This document shows, one piece after another, positions 8,635-17,116 of a stretch of DNA of 64,000 nucleotides (its first letter is position 1; the number at the start of each line of letters is the position of its first letter). The notes under the pieces are model-generated. The model saw only the letters and a program-made list of their open reading frames with translations. It was not told the DNA's origin and did not search any database. The position numbers and the translations under genes were made by a program. The stretch comes from Chelativorans sp. YIM 93263 (GTDB lineage Bacteria > Pseudomonadota > Alphaproteobacteria > Rhizobiales > Rhizobiaceae): contig NZ_JAKCWP010000001.1 in assembly GCF_028767125.1 (NCBI RefSeq), positions 1-64,000 of the forward strand, in the 5' to 3' direction.

Positions 8635-10929
8635 ATGAGCTTTCGCACCCTTCGCCGCGACAATCTCACCTCACCGTTATACAGGTGGGCGTCACGCATC
8701 ATGCCCCCCATCTCCGAGACCGAGCGCGAGGCGATCGGCGCCGGCACAGTCTGGTGGGACGGAGCGCTCTTTAGTGGAAATCCGGACTGGGACAAGCTTC
8801 TTGCGGTGCCGCCGGCCCGGCTGTCCGAGGAAGAGCAGGCCTTCATGGACGGGCCGGTGCGCGAGCTTTGCGCGATGGTGGATGATTGGACGCTGAACTG
8901 GCGCGACCGCGACCTTCCGAAGCCGGTCTGGGATTTCATGCGCGAGAAAAAATTCTTCGGCATGATCATCCCGAAGAAATATGGTGGACTCGGATTCTCC
9001 AACACCGCCCATTCGGAGGTGGTGCGGACGATTTCCTCGGCGAGTGTCGTTGCCGGGGTGAGCGTGATGGTGCCGAACTCGCTCGGCCCCGGCGAATTGC
9101 TCATGCATTTCGGCACGGACGAGCAGCGTGATTACTGGTTACCGCGCCTGGCGGATGGCCGGGAGATCCCCTGTTTCGGATTGACCTCACAGCATGCCGG
9201 CTCGGACGCCGCAGCGATGACTGACACGGGAGTGGTGGAATACGGCACCTGGAAGGGCAGGAAGGTGCTGGGCGTGCGGCTGAACTTCCACAAGCGCTAC
9301 ATCACACTCGGGCCGATCGCCACGGTCATGGGTTTGGCGTTCAAAATGCGCGACCCCGAGAATCACCTTGGGCGCGGGGAAGAACTTGGCATAACCGTTG
9401 CCTTGTTGCCGACCGATACACCGGGCGTCAGTTACGGGGAACGGCATATCCCGCTTCAGACATTTTTCCAAAACGGGCCGCTTTACGGCAAGGACGTCTT
9501 TGTCCCGCTGGACCGGATCCTCGGCGGCGAAGAACAGATCGGCCAAGGCTGGACCATGCTGATGACGGCGCTTGCCGCCGGACGCAGCATTTCGCTTCCC
9601 TCGCAATCGGCAGCCTCAGCGGCTGCATGCGCGCGATCGACCGGGGCGTACGCGCGGGTACGCACCCAGTTCAACGTACCGGTAGGCATGTTCGAAGGGG
9701 TTCAAGCACCGCTGGCCGAAATCGCCGGCAACGCGTATCTTGTCGATGCGGCGCGCAGACTGACCATCTCGGCGCTCGATCAGGGGCACCGCCCGTCGGT
9801 GATTTCCGCCATCATGAAGTATCATGCGACGGAGCGTATGCGCCGCTCCTTCGAGCATGCCATGGACATCCACGGCGGCAAGGGAATCATCGAAGGTCCG
9901 CGCAACTATCTGGCGGCGGGCTATCGCTCCATTCCGATCGGCATCACCGTCGAAGGCGCCAATATACTGACCCGCAACTTGATGATTTTCGGGCAGGGGG
10001 CGATTCGATCTCACCCCTTTATTCTCGAGGAGATGCTTGCGCTTGGTGACGAAGACAAAAAGCGTGGTCTGGACAATTTCGACAAGGCATTCTGGGCGCA
10101 TGTCGGCCACTCGCTGAAGACGGCCGGGCGGGCCTTTCTGCGCGGCTGGTCCGGGGGCACGGTCGGCCCGGCGCCTCGAAATGCAGCAAACCTGCGCTAC
10201 TGGAAAAAGCTTTCACGCCATGCTGCCGCCTTCGCTCTTACGGCCGATCTGGCGCTTTTGACACTCGGAGGGGCGCTCAAACGCAAGGAGCTTATCTCCG
10301 CTCGCCTCGGCGACGTTCTGGCGGAGCTCTATCTTCTGGGCGCCGTCCTGAAGCGTTTTGAGGATGAGGGGCATCAGGAAGAAGACCAGCCGATCGTCGA
10401 TTACCTCATGCAGGACGGCGAAAGCCGCATCGCCACCGCATTTCGCGGTGTGCTCGACAATCTTCCGGCGCGGTGGGCGGCCTGGCTGGTCCGCATCGTC
10501 GCATATCCCTTCGGTGTTCCTGATCCGGTTCCTTCGGACAAGCTGACGACGACGCTTGCCCAGGCGCTCATGCAACCCACCGCTCAACGTGACCGGCTGA
10601 CGCCGGACATATATCTCGGTGAAGGACACGAAAACCATCCGCTCAAGGATCTGGAGGAGGCCTTCCGACTGGTGAACGGCTCGGCCGCGGTCGAGAAAAA
10701 GATGCGCGAGGCTCGCATCAAAGATGCGCAGGAGGCATTGGAAAAAGGCATTATCTCGGAAGACGAACACGACCGGCTCGTGAGAGCACAGGCCGCGGTC
10801 GAAGAAGTGATTGCCGTCGATGCGTTCCCGGCCGGGGAAATATCGCCGATTGCCGATCAGCACAAAAAGAAAAGGGCGCCAGCCCGGAAAGGCGCCAGCC
10901 GGCGGAAGCAGACGCAGCCGGCGCAGTGA
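8635..10929 (+). CDS. fadE: Acyl-CoA dehydrogenase, FadE type
   Basis: A 764-residue flavoprotein of the long FadE class, which carries out the first oxidation of fatty acyl-CoA in beta-oxidation. It has the N-terminal helical region, the FAD-binding middle domain with CFGLTSQHAGSDA, the C-terminal helical domain with MDIHGGKGI, and an extra C-terminal domain seen in E. coli-type FadE. The tail is basic and Ala/Lys/Arg-rich. A good Shine-Dalgarno (GGAGAGG) precedes the start. It converges on the 3-hydroxyacyl-CoA dehydrogenase and etfBA genes, which supply a later oxidation step and the electron acceptor for this enzyme. Confidence 0.95.
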   Translation: MSFRTLRRDNLTSPLYRWASRIMPPISETEREAIGAGTVWWDGALFSGNPDWDKLLAVPPARLSEEEQAFMDGPVRELCAMVDDWTLNWRDRDLPKPVWDFMREKKFFGMIIPKKYGGLGFSNTAHSEVVRTISSASVVAGVSVMVPNSLGPGELLMHFGTDEQRDYWLPRLADGREIPCFGLTSQHAGSDAAAMTDTGVVEYGTWKGRKVLGVRLNFHKRYITLGPIATVMGLAFKMRDPENHLGRGEELGITVALLPTDTPGVSYGERHIPLQTFFQNGPLYGKDVFVPLDRILGGEEQIGQGWTMLMTALAAGRSISLPSQSAASAAACARSTGAYARVRTQFNVPVGMFEGVQAPLAEIAGNAYLVDAARRLTISALDQGHRPSVISAIMKYHATERMRRSFEHAMDIHGGKGIIEGPRNYLAAGYRSIPIGITVEGANILTRNLMIFGQGAIRSHPFILEEMLALGDEDKKRGLDNFDKAFWAHVGHSLKTAGRAFLRGWSGGTVGPAPRNAANLRYWKKLSRHAAAFALTADLALLTLGGALKRKELISARLGDVLAELYLLGAVLKRFEDEGHQEEDQPIVDYLMQDGESRIATAFRGVLDNLPARWAAWLVRIVAYPFGVPDPVPSDKLTTTLAQALMQPTAQRDRLTPDIYLGEGHENHPLKDLEEAFRLVNGSAAVEKKMREARIKDAQEALEKGIISEDEHDRLVRAQAAVEEVIAVDAFPAGEISPIADQHKKKRAPARKGASRRKQTQPAQ

Positions 10930-10953
10930 TTACATACCGGCCGGCGCGATCGC

Positions 10954-11835
10954 CTATCGCGTCGGCACGGGCGGGTCTTCCCGATAGTCGTAAAACCCGC
11001 GGCCAGCCTTGCGGCCAAGCCAACCCGCCTCGACGTATTTAACCAGCAGCGGGCAGGGCCGGTATTTCGAATCGGCCAATCCCTCATAGAGCACCTGCAT
11101 GATAGAAAGGCAGGTGTCGAGACCGATAAAGTCTGCGAGCTGCAACGGACCCATCGGGTGGTTTGCGCCGAGCTTCATGGCGGTGTCGATGGCTTCCACG
11201 GAGCCGACACCCTCGTAGAGCGTGTAAATGGCCTCGTTGATCATCGGCAACAGAATACGATTGACGATGAAAGCGGGGAAATCCTCCGCCACCGTAATGG
11301 TCTTGCCCAGCCTTTCGACAAAATCACGGGCCGCCTCGAAGGTCGGCTCCTCTGTGGCGATGCCGCGAACCACTTCGACCAGCTTCATCACCGGCACGGG
11401 ATTCATGAAATGGATGCCGATGAACCGCTCGGGCCGGTCGGTCTGGGCTGCCAGGCGCGTAATGGAAATGGAGGAGGTATTGGTGGCGAGCAATGCTTCC
11501 GGATTCAGGACCGGGCAGAGCTGCGCAAAAATCTTACGCTTGACAGACTCGTCCTCCGTGGCCGCCTCGATTACGAGATCCGCATCGGCCAGATCATCCA
11601 TCGCATTCGCCGGTGAAATCTGAGAGAGGGCATTTTGCCGCTTTGACTCGTCAAGCTTCCCCGAGCTGACCTGGCGCGCCATATTGCCGGTGATGGTGGC
11701 AATACCCGCTTCGATCCGCTCGGCGGAGATGTCGTAGAGTTTCACCTGATAACCGGCGAGGGCGGTCACGTGGGCGATTCCACTGCCCATCTGTCCGGCG
11801 CCGATAACGCCTACTGTCTTGATGTTGCTTGTCAT
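10954..11835 (-). CDS. 3-hydroxybutyryl-CoA dehydrogenase
   Basis: A 293-residue NAD(P)-dependent 3-hydroxyacyl-CoA dehydrogenase of the single-function short type (PaaH/HbdA/Hbd). Rossmann motif GAGQMG is at residues 12-17; the ATNTSSISI and HFMNPVPVMKLVEVV segments contain the catalytic His, and the C-terminal part has GPLQLADFIGLD. It interconverts (S)-3-hydroxybutyryl-CoA and acetoacetyl-CoA. I placed the start at the ATG at 11835, where the Rossmann fold begins; the open frame runs further upstream without family similarity. It follows etfA by 115 bp on the same strand. Whether it serves butyrate, phenylacetate or polyhydroxybutyrate metabolism is not visible. Confidence 0.94.
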   Translation of the reverse strand: MTSNIKTVGVIGAGQMGSGIAHVTALAGYQVKLYDISAERIEAGIATITGNMARQVSSGKLDESKRQNALSQISPANAMDDLADADLVIEAATEDESVKRKIFAQLCPVLNPEALLATNTSSISITRLAAQTDRPERFIGIHFMNPVPVMKLVEVVRGIATEEPTFEAARDFVERLGKTITVAEDFPAFIVNRILLPMINEAIYTLYEGVGSVEAIDTAMKLGANHPMGPLQLADFIGLDTCLSIMQVLYEGLADSKYRPCPLLVKYVEAGWLGRKAGRGFYDYREDPPVPTR

Positions 11836-11950
11836 GCCTGTTCCCGTCACGGAGGGTGCGCCTCCATCTTTGCTGCACTGCAACAGTAAAAGGGCGGGGC
11901 CGACGCGTCTACCCCACCCTCCACAGTTTGTGCACGCGTCTGCCGCGTTG

Positions 11951-12880
11951 TCAAAGAGCCTTTTCGAGCTCCGGCAGGGCTTCGAACAGGTCGGCAACCA
12001 GACCGTAGTCGGCCACCTGGAAAATCGGCGCTTCCTCATCCTTGTTGATGGCAACGATGACTTTGGAGTCCTTCATGCCCGCCAGATGCTGAATGGCTCC
12101 GGAGATGCCGCAAGCGATGTAGAGATCGGGCGCCACGACCTTGCCGGTCTGGCCGACCTGCCAGTCATTCGGCGCATAACCGGCGTCCACCGCCGCGCGC
12201 GAGGCGCCGACCGCCGCACCGAGCTTGTCCGCGACCGGCAGAATGACTTCCTGGAATTTCTCGGAGGAGCCAAGCGCGCGGCCGCCCGAGATGATGATCT
12301 TGGCGGATGTGAGATCGGGACGATCGCTTGCCTCGATCCGGTTTTCCACAAAGGAGGATACACCAGGGTCATCCGCTGCGTTCACGGCCTCCACCGCAGC
12401 GGAACCGCCCTCCTCTACCGCCTGGAAGGCGGAGGTGCGCACCGTCACGACCAGCTTGGAATCCGTGGATTCGACCGTCTGGATGGCATTGCCGGCATAG
12501 GTCGGGCGCTTGAAGATCTTCGCGTCCACGACCTCTACGATGTCGGAGACCTGCATAACATCGAGCAGTGCGGCAACGCGCGGCATGACGTTCTTGCCGG
12601 TCGTAGTGGCAGGAGCGACGATGGCGTCATAACCATCGGCGAGCGAAATGATCGTTGCCGCAAGCGGCTCCGCCAGCCTCTCGGCCAGGCCGTCGCTTTC
12701 GGCCAGCAGCACCTTGCGAACGCCGGAAAGCCTGGCCGCAGCTTCGGCCGCCGGCTTGGCGCTCTGGCCGGCAACCAGGATGTCGATATCACCGCCCATC
12801 TGTGCCGCCGCCGAAAGGGTCTTGGCGGTCTGATCGGAAAGCGCCTCGTTATTGTGTTCCGCGACAAGAAGTATTGCCAT
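11951..12880 (-). CDS. etfA: Electron transfer flavoprotein subunit alpha
   Basis: A 309-residue ETF alpha subunit, which with EtfB carries electrons from acyl-CoA dehydrogenases to ETF:ubiquinone oxidoreductase. The N-terminal alpha/beta domain starts MAILLVAEH; the FAD-binding C-terminal domain has SGGRALGSSEKF, GASRAAVDAGY and the signature YIACGISGAIQHLAGM followed by VAINKDEEAPIF. It begins 24 bp after the etfB stop with a strong GGAAAGGA site, so the two subunits are cotranslated from one mRNA. Confidence 0.98.
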   Translation of the reverse strand: MAILLVAEHNNEALSDQTAKTLSAAAQMGGDIDILVAGQSAKPAAEAAARLSGVRKVLLAESDGLAERLAEPLAATIISLADGYDAIVAPATTTGKNVMPRVAALLDVMQVSDIVEVVDAKIFKRPTYAGNAIQTVESTDSKLVVTVRTSAFQAVEEGGSAAVEAVNAADDPGVSSFVENRIEASDRPDLTSAKIIISGGRALGSSEKFQEVILPVADKLGAAVGASRAAVDAGYAPNDWQVGQTGKVVAPDLYIACGISGAIQHLAGMKDSKVIVAINKDEEAPIFQVADYGLVADLFEALPELEKAL

Positions 12881-12904
12881 TGGTTTTGTCCTTTCCCTGC
12901 CGCC

Positions 12905-13654
12905 TTACAGAACGCCGGCTTCGTTTTTCAGCTTTTCGACCAGTTCGGCTACGGAGCCGACCTTGACGCCGGCCTGGCGGCCCGCGGGTTCCTCGGTCTT
13001 CAGCACGTTGAGGCGCGTTTTCACCTCAACGCCGTAGTCGCCCGCGCTTTTCTCGTCGAGCGGCTTCTTCTTCGCCTTCATAATATTGGGGAGCGAAGCG
13101 TAGCGCGGTTCGTTGAGCCGCAGATCGGTCGTCACGATGGCCGGAAGCTTTAGCTCCACGACCTGCAAGCCACCGTCGACTTCGCGCGTGACACTCGCCT
13201 TTTCTCCATTCAGTTCAATGCTGGAGGCAAAGGTCCCCTGGGCCCAGCCGAGAAGGGCGGCGAGCATCTGTCCCGTCTGGTTTGCATCATCGTCAATCGC
13301 TTGCTTACCAAGGATAATGAGGCCGGGTTTCTCCTCCTCGGCCACGCCCTTAAGGATCTTGGCAACGTCCAGCGGCTCCACAGGCGAGTCGGTCTTCACG
13401 AGGATGGCCCGATCAGCCCCCATGGCCAACCCCGTGCGCAGCGTCTCCTGCGCCTGTTGCGGGCCGATGGAAACAACTACGATTTCTTCGGCCTTGCCGG
13501 CTTCCTTCATGCGGATGGCCTCTTCCACCGCGATCTCATCGAACGGGTTCATGGCCATCTTGACATTAGCGAGCTCGACGCCGGAGCCATCCGCCTTAAC
13601 GCGCGGCTTCACATTGGCATCGATCACCCGCTTTACCGGTACAAGGACTTTCAT
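12905..13654 (-). CDS. etfB: Electron transfer flavoprotein subunit beta
   Basis: A 249-residue ETF beta subunit with the AMP-binding fold. It starts [14 protein letters not shown] and contains [16 protein letters not shown], the glutamine-amide-like [21 protein letters not shown] region (residues about 65-85), [22 protein letters not shown] and the [21 protein letters not shown] recognition loop, the known contact site for partner dehydrogenases. AGAGAGAGGTG precedes the ATG. It heads the etfB-etfA unit, with fadE and a hydroxyacyl-CoA dehydrogenase nearby. A symmetric dyad 165 bp upstream may be its operator. Confidence 0.98.
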   Translation of the reverse strand: MKVLVPVKRVIDANVKPRVKADGSGVELANVKMAMNPFDEIAVEEAIRMKEAGKAEEIVVVSIGPQQAQETLRTGLAMGADRAILVKTDSPVEPLDVAKILKGVAEEEKPGLIILGKQAIDDDANQTGQMLAALLGWAQGTFASSIELNGEKASVTREVDGGLQVVELKLPAIVTTDLRLNEPRYASLPNIMKAKKKPLDEKSAGDYGVEVKTRLNVLKTEEPAGRQAGVKVGSVAELVEKLKNEAGVL

Positions 13655-14018
13655 ACGCGTTCACCTCTCTCTATTGCACGGTGGGCGCTGAATAGCAGCG
13701 GTGGAAGCCGTGCGATGCTCTATTTCCGTCACGCCTGAGGACAAATTGGAAGGGCGCGGAAATGCTCCCCAAAGCCGCCATACGCCGCAGGTCGCTGGAC
13801 CGTAAAGAGGCCCGACACACAGGTCAATATACCTGTTTACACGGTTTGGAGTGCCTGTGGCCGGGGCGGTTTCTGATTTCGGATTGCTCAGAAGTGCCGG
13901 CCCCAACATCGTAATTATAAGCCGGCATTCACGACCGTCAGCGCTCCTTCGCGCCCCCTCTTCAGGCTGGACGATTGGAGAAAGCGGGAGGGACAGCCGG
14001 CCGGGTCCTGCCGAAGGT
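13655..14018. other. Gene-free spacer between etfB and ribH
   Basis: This 364-bp stretch lacks a convincing gene. It holds the dyad at 13819-13836 and another inverted repeat, TGCCGGC with GCCGGCA, at about 13893-13926, which could mark the 3' end of the ribH transcript although it lacks a T-tract. The remainder shows no recognised element. Confidence 0.6.
13819..13836 (-). promoter_or_regulatory. Candidate operator upstream of etfBA (ACAGGT-N6-ACCTGT)
   Basis: A perfect 6-bp inverted repeat with a 6-bp AT-rich spacer. The size and symmetry fit a dimeric repressor site such as those of TetR or GntR regulators of fatty-acid metabolism. No regulator gene is adjacent. It lies about 165 bp upstream of the etfB start and is the only strong dyad in that part of the spacer. 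Confidence 0.45.
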
Positions 14019-14453
14019 CTACGCCGCCGCTGCCGCGCGTGTTCTCCCGATCATCAGAGCCGCCTTTGCAGCTTCGCGTCCTTTCTCGACAAAGTGCGTG
14101 CGGTAGATTTGCGTGTGGTGTTCAGTCTCCTGATACTGGTGCGGCGTCAGCGAAACCGACAAGACGGGCACGCCCGTATCCAGGCCAGCGCGCATCAGGC
14201 CGTCCACGACCGCTTGCGCTACGAATTCGTGGCGATAAATCCCTCCATCTACAACGAACGCGGCGGCGACAACGGCAGCATACTGCCCCGTCGCGGCAAG
14301 ATCGCGCGAAAGCAGCGGCAGCTCAAATGCGCCCGGAACATCAAACACATCGACCTGTTCAGCCGGAACAATCTCACAGAATCCATCAAGCGCCCGATCC
14401 ACAATGTCGGCGTGCCAGTTGGCCTTGATGAATGCGTAGCGGGTGTGTGTCAC
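14019..14453 (-). CDS. ribH: 6,7-dimethyl-8-ribityllumazine synthase, RibH2 type
   Basis: Penultimate step of riboflavin synthesis. The 144-residue protein resembles Brucella RibH2: start THTRYAFIKANWHADIVD, DVPGAFELPL, AAFVVDGGIYRHEFVAQAV (catalytic His75) and SVSLTPHQYQE. In Brucella and Mesorhizobium this second lumazine synthase is a decamer, distinct from the icosahedral RibH1 of the main operon. I chose the GTG at 14453, since AAAGGAGATC precedes it at ideal spacing; an upstream in-frame ATG would lack such a site. An FMN riboswitch lies 83-225 bp upstream, so expression should fall when FMN is plentiful. It is a lone gene, not part of a rib operon. Confidence 0.93.
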   Translation of the reverse strand: MTHTRYAFIKANWHADIVDRALDGFCEIVPAEQVDVFDVPGAFELPLLSRDLAATGQYAAVVAAAFVVDGGIYRHEFVAQAVVDGLMRAGLDTGVPVLSVSLTPHQYQETEHHTQIYRTHFVEKGREAAKAALMIGRTRAAAAA

Positions 14454-14535
14454 GGTGATCTCCTTTGGCAAACAGACACATCTCACCCAAGGCGATCACG
14501 AGCGATCCTGACGGTCCAGAAGGACAGCAGGAATG

Positions 14536-14678
14536 CGCGTTCTCTTTCATCCGGACTGTTACCGTCGGCTCAGGCATCTCACCTGATCTGCTTGACCCTT
14601 CCAGCGGAAGGCGCTCGCGGGCTCGCAACGGGTGTTGCACACCGCCGGTGGGGACTTCCACCCCGCCCTGAGAACACC
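14536..14678 (-). promoter_or_regulatory. FMN riboswitch (RFN element)
   Basis: Read on the minus strand, the conserved RFN blocks appear in order: TTCTCAGGGCGGGGTG, AGTCCCCACCGGCGGT, AGCCCGCGAGCG, GTCAAGCAGATCAGGTG, GAGCCGACGGTAACAGTCCGGATG and AAAGAGAA. These are the signature elements of the six-helix FMN aptamer. A short expression platform of about 80 nt leads to the ribH Shine-Dalgarno. No U-tract terminator is obvious, so control of ribosome access is more likely. Confidence 0.97.
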
Positions 14679-14731
14679 TGCACAGTACGAGGAAGACAGC
14701 AAGCTGGCAATATCTGAAAGGGCGACGGGCC

Positions 14732-15556
14732 CTACCCCACGAAAGCGCGTTCGACGACGAAGTCCGCAGGCTCGGCGTTGGAGCCTTCCTTGAGGCCCAC
14801 CTCTTCCACCAGCGTCTTGACGTCCTTCAGCATCGACATGGAGCCGCAGATCATCACGCGATCCTGGGCTGGGTCGAACGGCGCGGTGCCGAGGGCGGAG
14901 AAGAGCTCGCCATTTTCAATGAGCGCTGTAATACGACCCATGCGTGGCGATTCCTCGCGCGTCGTGGAGGTGAAATGGTGCAGCCGCCCCCCGGTCAGTT
15001 CCCCGATCAGCGGATCTTCACGCGTCGCGGCGATCAGCTCCTCACCATATTTCAGCTCCGCCTTGTCACGGCAGGTGTGGGTGAGGATGAGCTGGTCGAA
15101 CTTGTCGTAGGTTTCCGGATCGCGGACGAGGCTGGCGAACGGCGCGATGCCCGTGCCGGTCGAGATCATGTAAAGCCGCTTGCCCGGCGTGAGCGCATCG
15201 TTGACCAGTGTGCCGGTCGATTTCTGTCGCATGAGCACGGTATCGCCCGGCTGGATCTTCTGCAGGTGCTGGGTCAGCGGACCGTCCGGCACCTTGATGG
15301 AGAAGAACTCCACTTCCTCATCCCAGTTCGGACTTGCGATGGAATAGGCGCGGAAGACGGGTTTCTCCGCGTTCGGCAGGCCGATCATCACGAACTCGCC
15401 CGAGCGAAAACGGAAGCTCCTCGGTCGCGTGATGCGGAAGGAGAAAAGCCGGTCCGTATAATGCTTCACCGAAACCACGCGCTCCGCATAGACGCCGGAG
15501 GGAATGGGGTAGTCCAGCGTCTGGACAGCTTCGGGTTTCTGCATCGCGGTGTTCAT
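14732..15556 (-). CDS. fpr: Ferredoxin/flavodoxin-NADP+ reductase
   Basis: A 274-residue FAD enzyme of the bacterial plant-type Fpr family, moving electrons between NADPH and ferredoxin or flavodoxin. The FAD-binding RAYSIASP motif is followed by the NADP domain with STGTGIAPFASLVRDPE and the MICGSMSMLKD motif. It ends FVVERAFVG, an Ala/Val-Gly-type C-terminus typical of the alphaproteobacterial subclass rather than the plant C-terminal Tyr. In related bacteria it is induced by oxidative stress. It stands alone, 270 bp downstream of rpsP on the same strand. Confidence 0.95.
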   Translation of the reverse strand: MNTAMQKPEAVQTLDYPIPSGVYAERVVSVKHYTDRLFSFRITRPRSFRFRSGEFVMIGLPNAEKPVFRAYSIASPNWDEEVEFFSIKVPDGPLTQHLQKIQPGDTVLMRQKSTGTLVNDALTPGKRLYMISTGTGIAPFASLVRDPETYDKFDQLILTHTCRDKAELKYGEELIAATREDPLIGELTGGRLHHFTSTTREESPRMGRITALIENGELFSALGTAPFDPAQDRVMICGSMSMLKDVKTLVEEVGLKEGSNAEPADFVVERAFVG

Positions 15557-15762
15557 TGAACGTCGTCCTTGTCCGGTTTCGACAATGCCTCACAGACGTG
15601 GCGGCACGGCGCACGTCCTGCAAAATCCGTGAACTTGCTTTCGGAACAGCTACCGATGCCAAAGACCTATGCCAAAGGGCGGTGGCGCAAAAGGTCTCGC
15701 GTTTCGCATTTCACCGGCAGATGAAAAAAGCGACACATTTTCACGCCATATCGTAGGAGGGA

Positions 15763-15783
15763 ACGGCGTTGACAAGACGCCGT
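15763..15783 (-). terminator. Hairpin downstream of rpsP
   Basis: ACGGCGT and ACGCCGT form a perfect 7-bp stem with a 7-nt loop, 44 nt after the rpsP stop. Only TTCCC follows on the minus strand, so termination may be weak. Confidence 0.4.
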
Positions 15784-15826
15784 CCCCCAAAATGCAAGCC
15801 TTCGGAAGGTGACGAGTTGGCCTTGC

Positions 15827-16246
15827 CTAGCTCGTGGCTTCCTCGCCGGCAGCCTCTTCGGCGGGCGCCTCAGCAGCGGCGGACTCTGCCTCGGCAGCGG
15901 CGGCTTTGGCATCTTCCTCGGCCTGGCGCGCGGCCTCAAGACGCTCCTGCGCCTTCTGACCGGGCTGGGCCTTCTTCGGATTGCTGCGCGCCGGACGCTT
16001 AGCCAGACCCGCCTGATCGAGGAAGCGCAGAACGCGGTCGGTCGGCACGGCGCCATTGTCGAGCCAATGCTTGATGCGCTCCTCCTTGAGCTTCACGCGC
16101 TCGGCGTCCTTGGGCAGTGTCGGGTTCCAGGAGCCGAGCTGCTCGATGAAGCGGCCGTCGCGCGGAGCGCGCACATCGGCCACCACGATGTGGTAGTAGG
16201 GACGCTTCTTGGAGCCTGCACGGGCCAGACGAATTTTCAGTGCCAT
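15827..16246 (-). CDS. rpsP: 30S ribosomal protein S16
   Basis: S16 is an early-binding small-subunit protein. The N-terminal 80 residues are canonical ([24 protein letters not shown], then GSWNP and [12 protein letters not shown]). The protein is 139 residues against about 80 in E. coli; the extra C-terminus is a Lys-rich segment followed by an Ala/Glu-rich tail, as in other rhizobia. The start lies directly against the GNAT gene stop, and the transcript includes ffh and chorismate mutase. The usual followers rimM, trmD and rplS are absent; an fpr gene comes next instead. Confidence 0.98.
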   Translation of the reverse strand: MALKIRLARAGSKKRPYYHIVVADVRAPRDGRFIEQLGSWNPTLPKDAERVKLKEERIKHWLDNGAVPTDRVLRFLDQAGLAKRPARSNPKKAQPGQKAQERLEAARQAEEDAKAAAAEAESAAAEAPAEEAAGEEATS

Positions 16247-16771
16247 TTACTCTGTTCCTTTTGCTGAGTTCTGAGCCGGCATGATGTGCCGGAAACGCAA
16301 GCGCGGTTCGCCGCGCAGGGTGGTTGGCGGCAGGGGCATCGCCCCCAGCCTCTCGGCTACCGCCTGTGACGGCAGATTCTCGGGGTGCACAAAGCTGATC
16401 AGCGGCGGCAGGCCCTTTTCACGCGCCCAGACCTGGGCGCACCTGGCGGCCTCGAGCGCATAACCGTTGCCCTCGAAGCCCGCGTACAGCGACCAGGCCA
16501 GCTCCGGTCCGTCGATGTACGGCGGATGCCACAATCCGGCAAAGCCGACCGTCGCGCCGTCTTCCTTGCTATCGACGGCGAAAAGACCATAGCCGTTGAG
16601 CGCCCACTCGCCGATCATGGAGGTGAAGCGCGTCCACGCATTCCACTCCGCTTGCGGCCCACCAATATAGCGTGTGCGCTCAGGGTCGGCACGGAAGGCC
16701 GCGTAAGCCGAAAAATCGTCTTTGCGCCAGCCGCGCAGCACGAGGCGCTCGCTTTCCAGCACGGGGATCAT
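16247..16771 (-). CDS. GNAT-family N-acetyltransferase (RimJ/RimL-like)
   Basis: A 174-residue acetyltransferase of the RimJ/RimL ribosomal-protein type. It begins with the typical LESERLVLRGWRKDD strand, has RTRYIGGPQ, a central GFAGLW strand and the family ending FVHPENLPSQAVAERLGA. Its ATG overlaps the chorismate mutase stop by 4 bases, and its stop abuts the rpsP start. The position beside ribosomal protein and SRP genes makes a protein substrate plausible, but the substrate cannot be read from sequence. Confidence 0.88.
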   Translation of the reverse strand: MIPVLESERLVLRGWRKDDFSAYAAFRADPERTRYIGGPQAEWNAWTRFTSMIGEWALNGYGLFAVDSKEDGATVGFAGLWHPPYIDGPELAWSLYAGFEGNGYALEAARCAQVWAREKGLPPLISFVHPENLPSQAVAERLGAMPLPPTTLRGEPRLRFRHIMPAQNSAKGTE

Positions 16772-17106
16772 GCCTCCGCCTCTTTCGGTGTGACCGTGCT
16801 GTTGCCGTGCTCCTCGGCGATCGCCTCGTGATGGCGGATCACTTCCTTGATAATAAAATTCAGGAATTTCTCCGCGAAATCCGGGTCGAGATTGGCGTCA
16901 TCGGCCAAGCGCCGCAGCCTTGCGATTTGCTGTTCCTCACGGGCCGGATCGGCCGGCGGCAGATCATGCGTCGCCTTGAGGACACCCACCGCCTTGGTGC
17001 AGCGGAAACGCTCGGCCAGCACGTAAACGAGCGCAGCATCGATGTTGTCGATGGAAGCGCGCAGCTCTTGAAGCTGCGCCTGAATGGAATCCCTGTCCGC
17101 GCTCAT
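16768..17106 (-). CDS. Chorismate mutase, AroQ class
   Basis: A 112-residue all-helical monofunctional chorismate mutase, converting chorismate to prephenate for Phe/Tyr synthesis. The first helix has LQELRASIDNIDAALVYVLAERF, followed by the Lys of KAVGVLK and the ARE-EQQ-RL pattern of the second helix; FLNFIIKEVIRHHE forms the third. I chose the ATG at 17106; upstream in-frame sequence encodes the opposite register of ffh. It lies 10 bp after ffh and overlaps the GNAT gene by 4 bases. Prephenate would feed the prephenate dehydrogenase encoded at 49.9 kb. Confidence 0.92.
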   Translation of the reverse strand: MSADRDSIQAQLQELRASIDNIDAALVYVLAERFRCTKAVGVLKATHDLPPADPAREEQQIARLRRLADDANLDPDFAEKFLNFIIKEVIRHHEAIAEEHGNSTVTPKEAEA

Positions 17107-17116
17107 TCCCGCCCCA

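Noticed and set aside
11819-13153. 444-codon plus-strand frame over etfA and etfB
   Set aside because: The minus-strand ETF subunits have all family signatures; this is their shadow.
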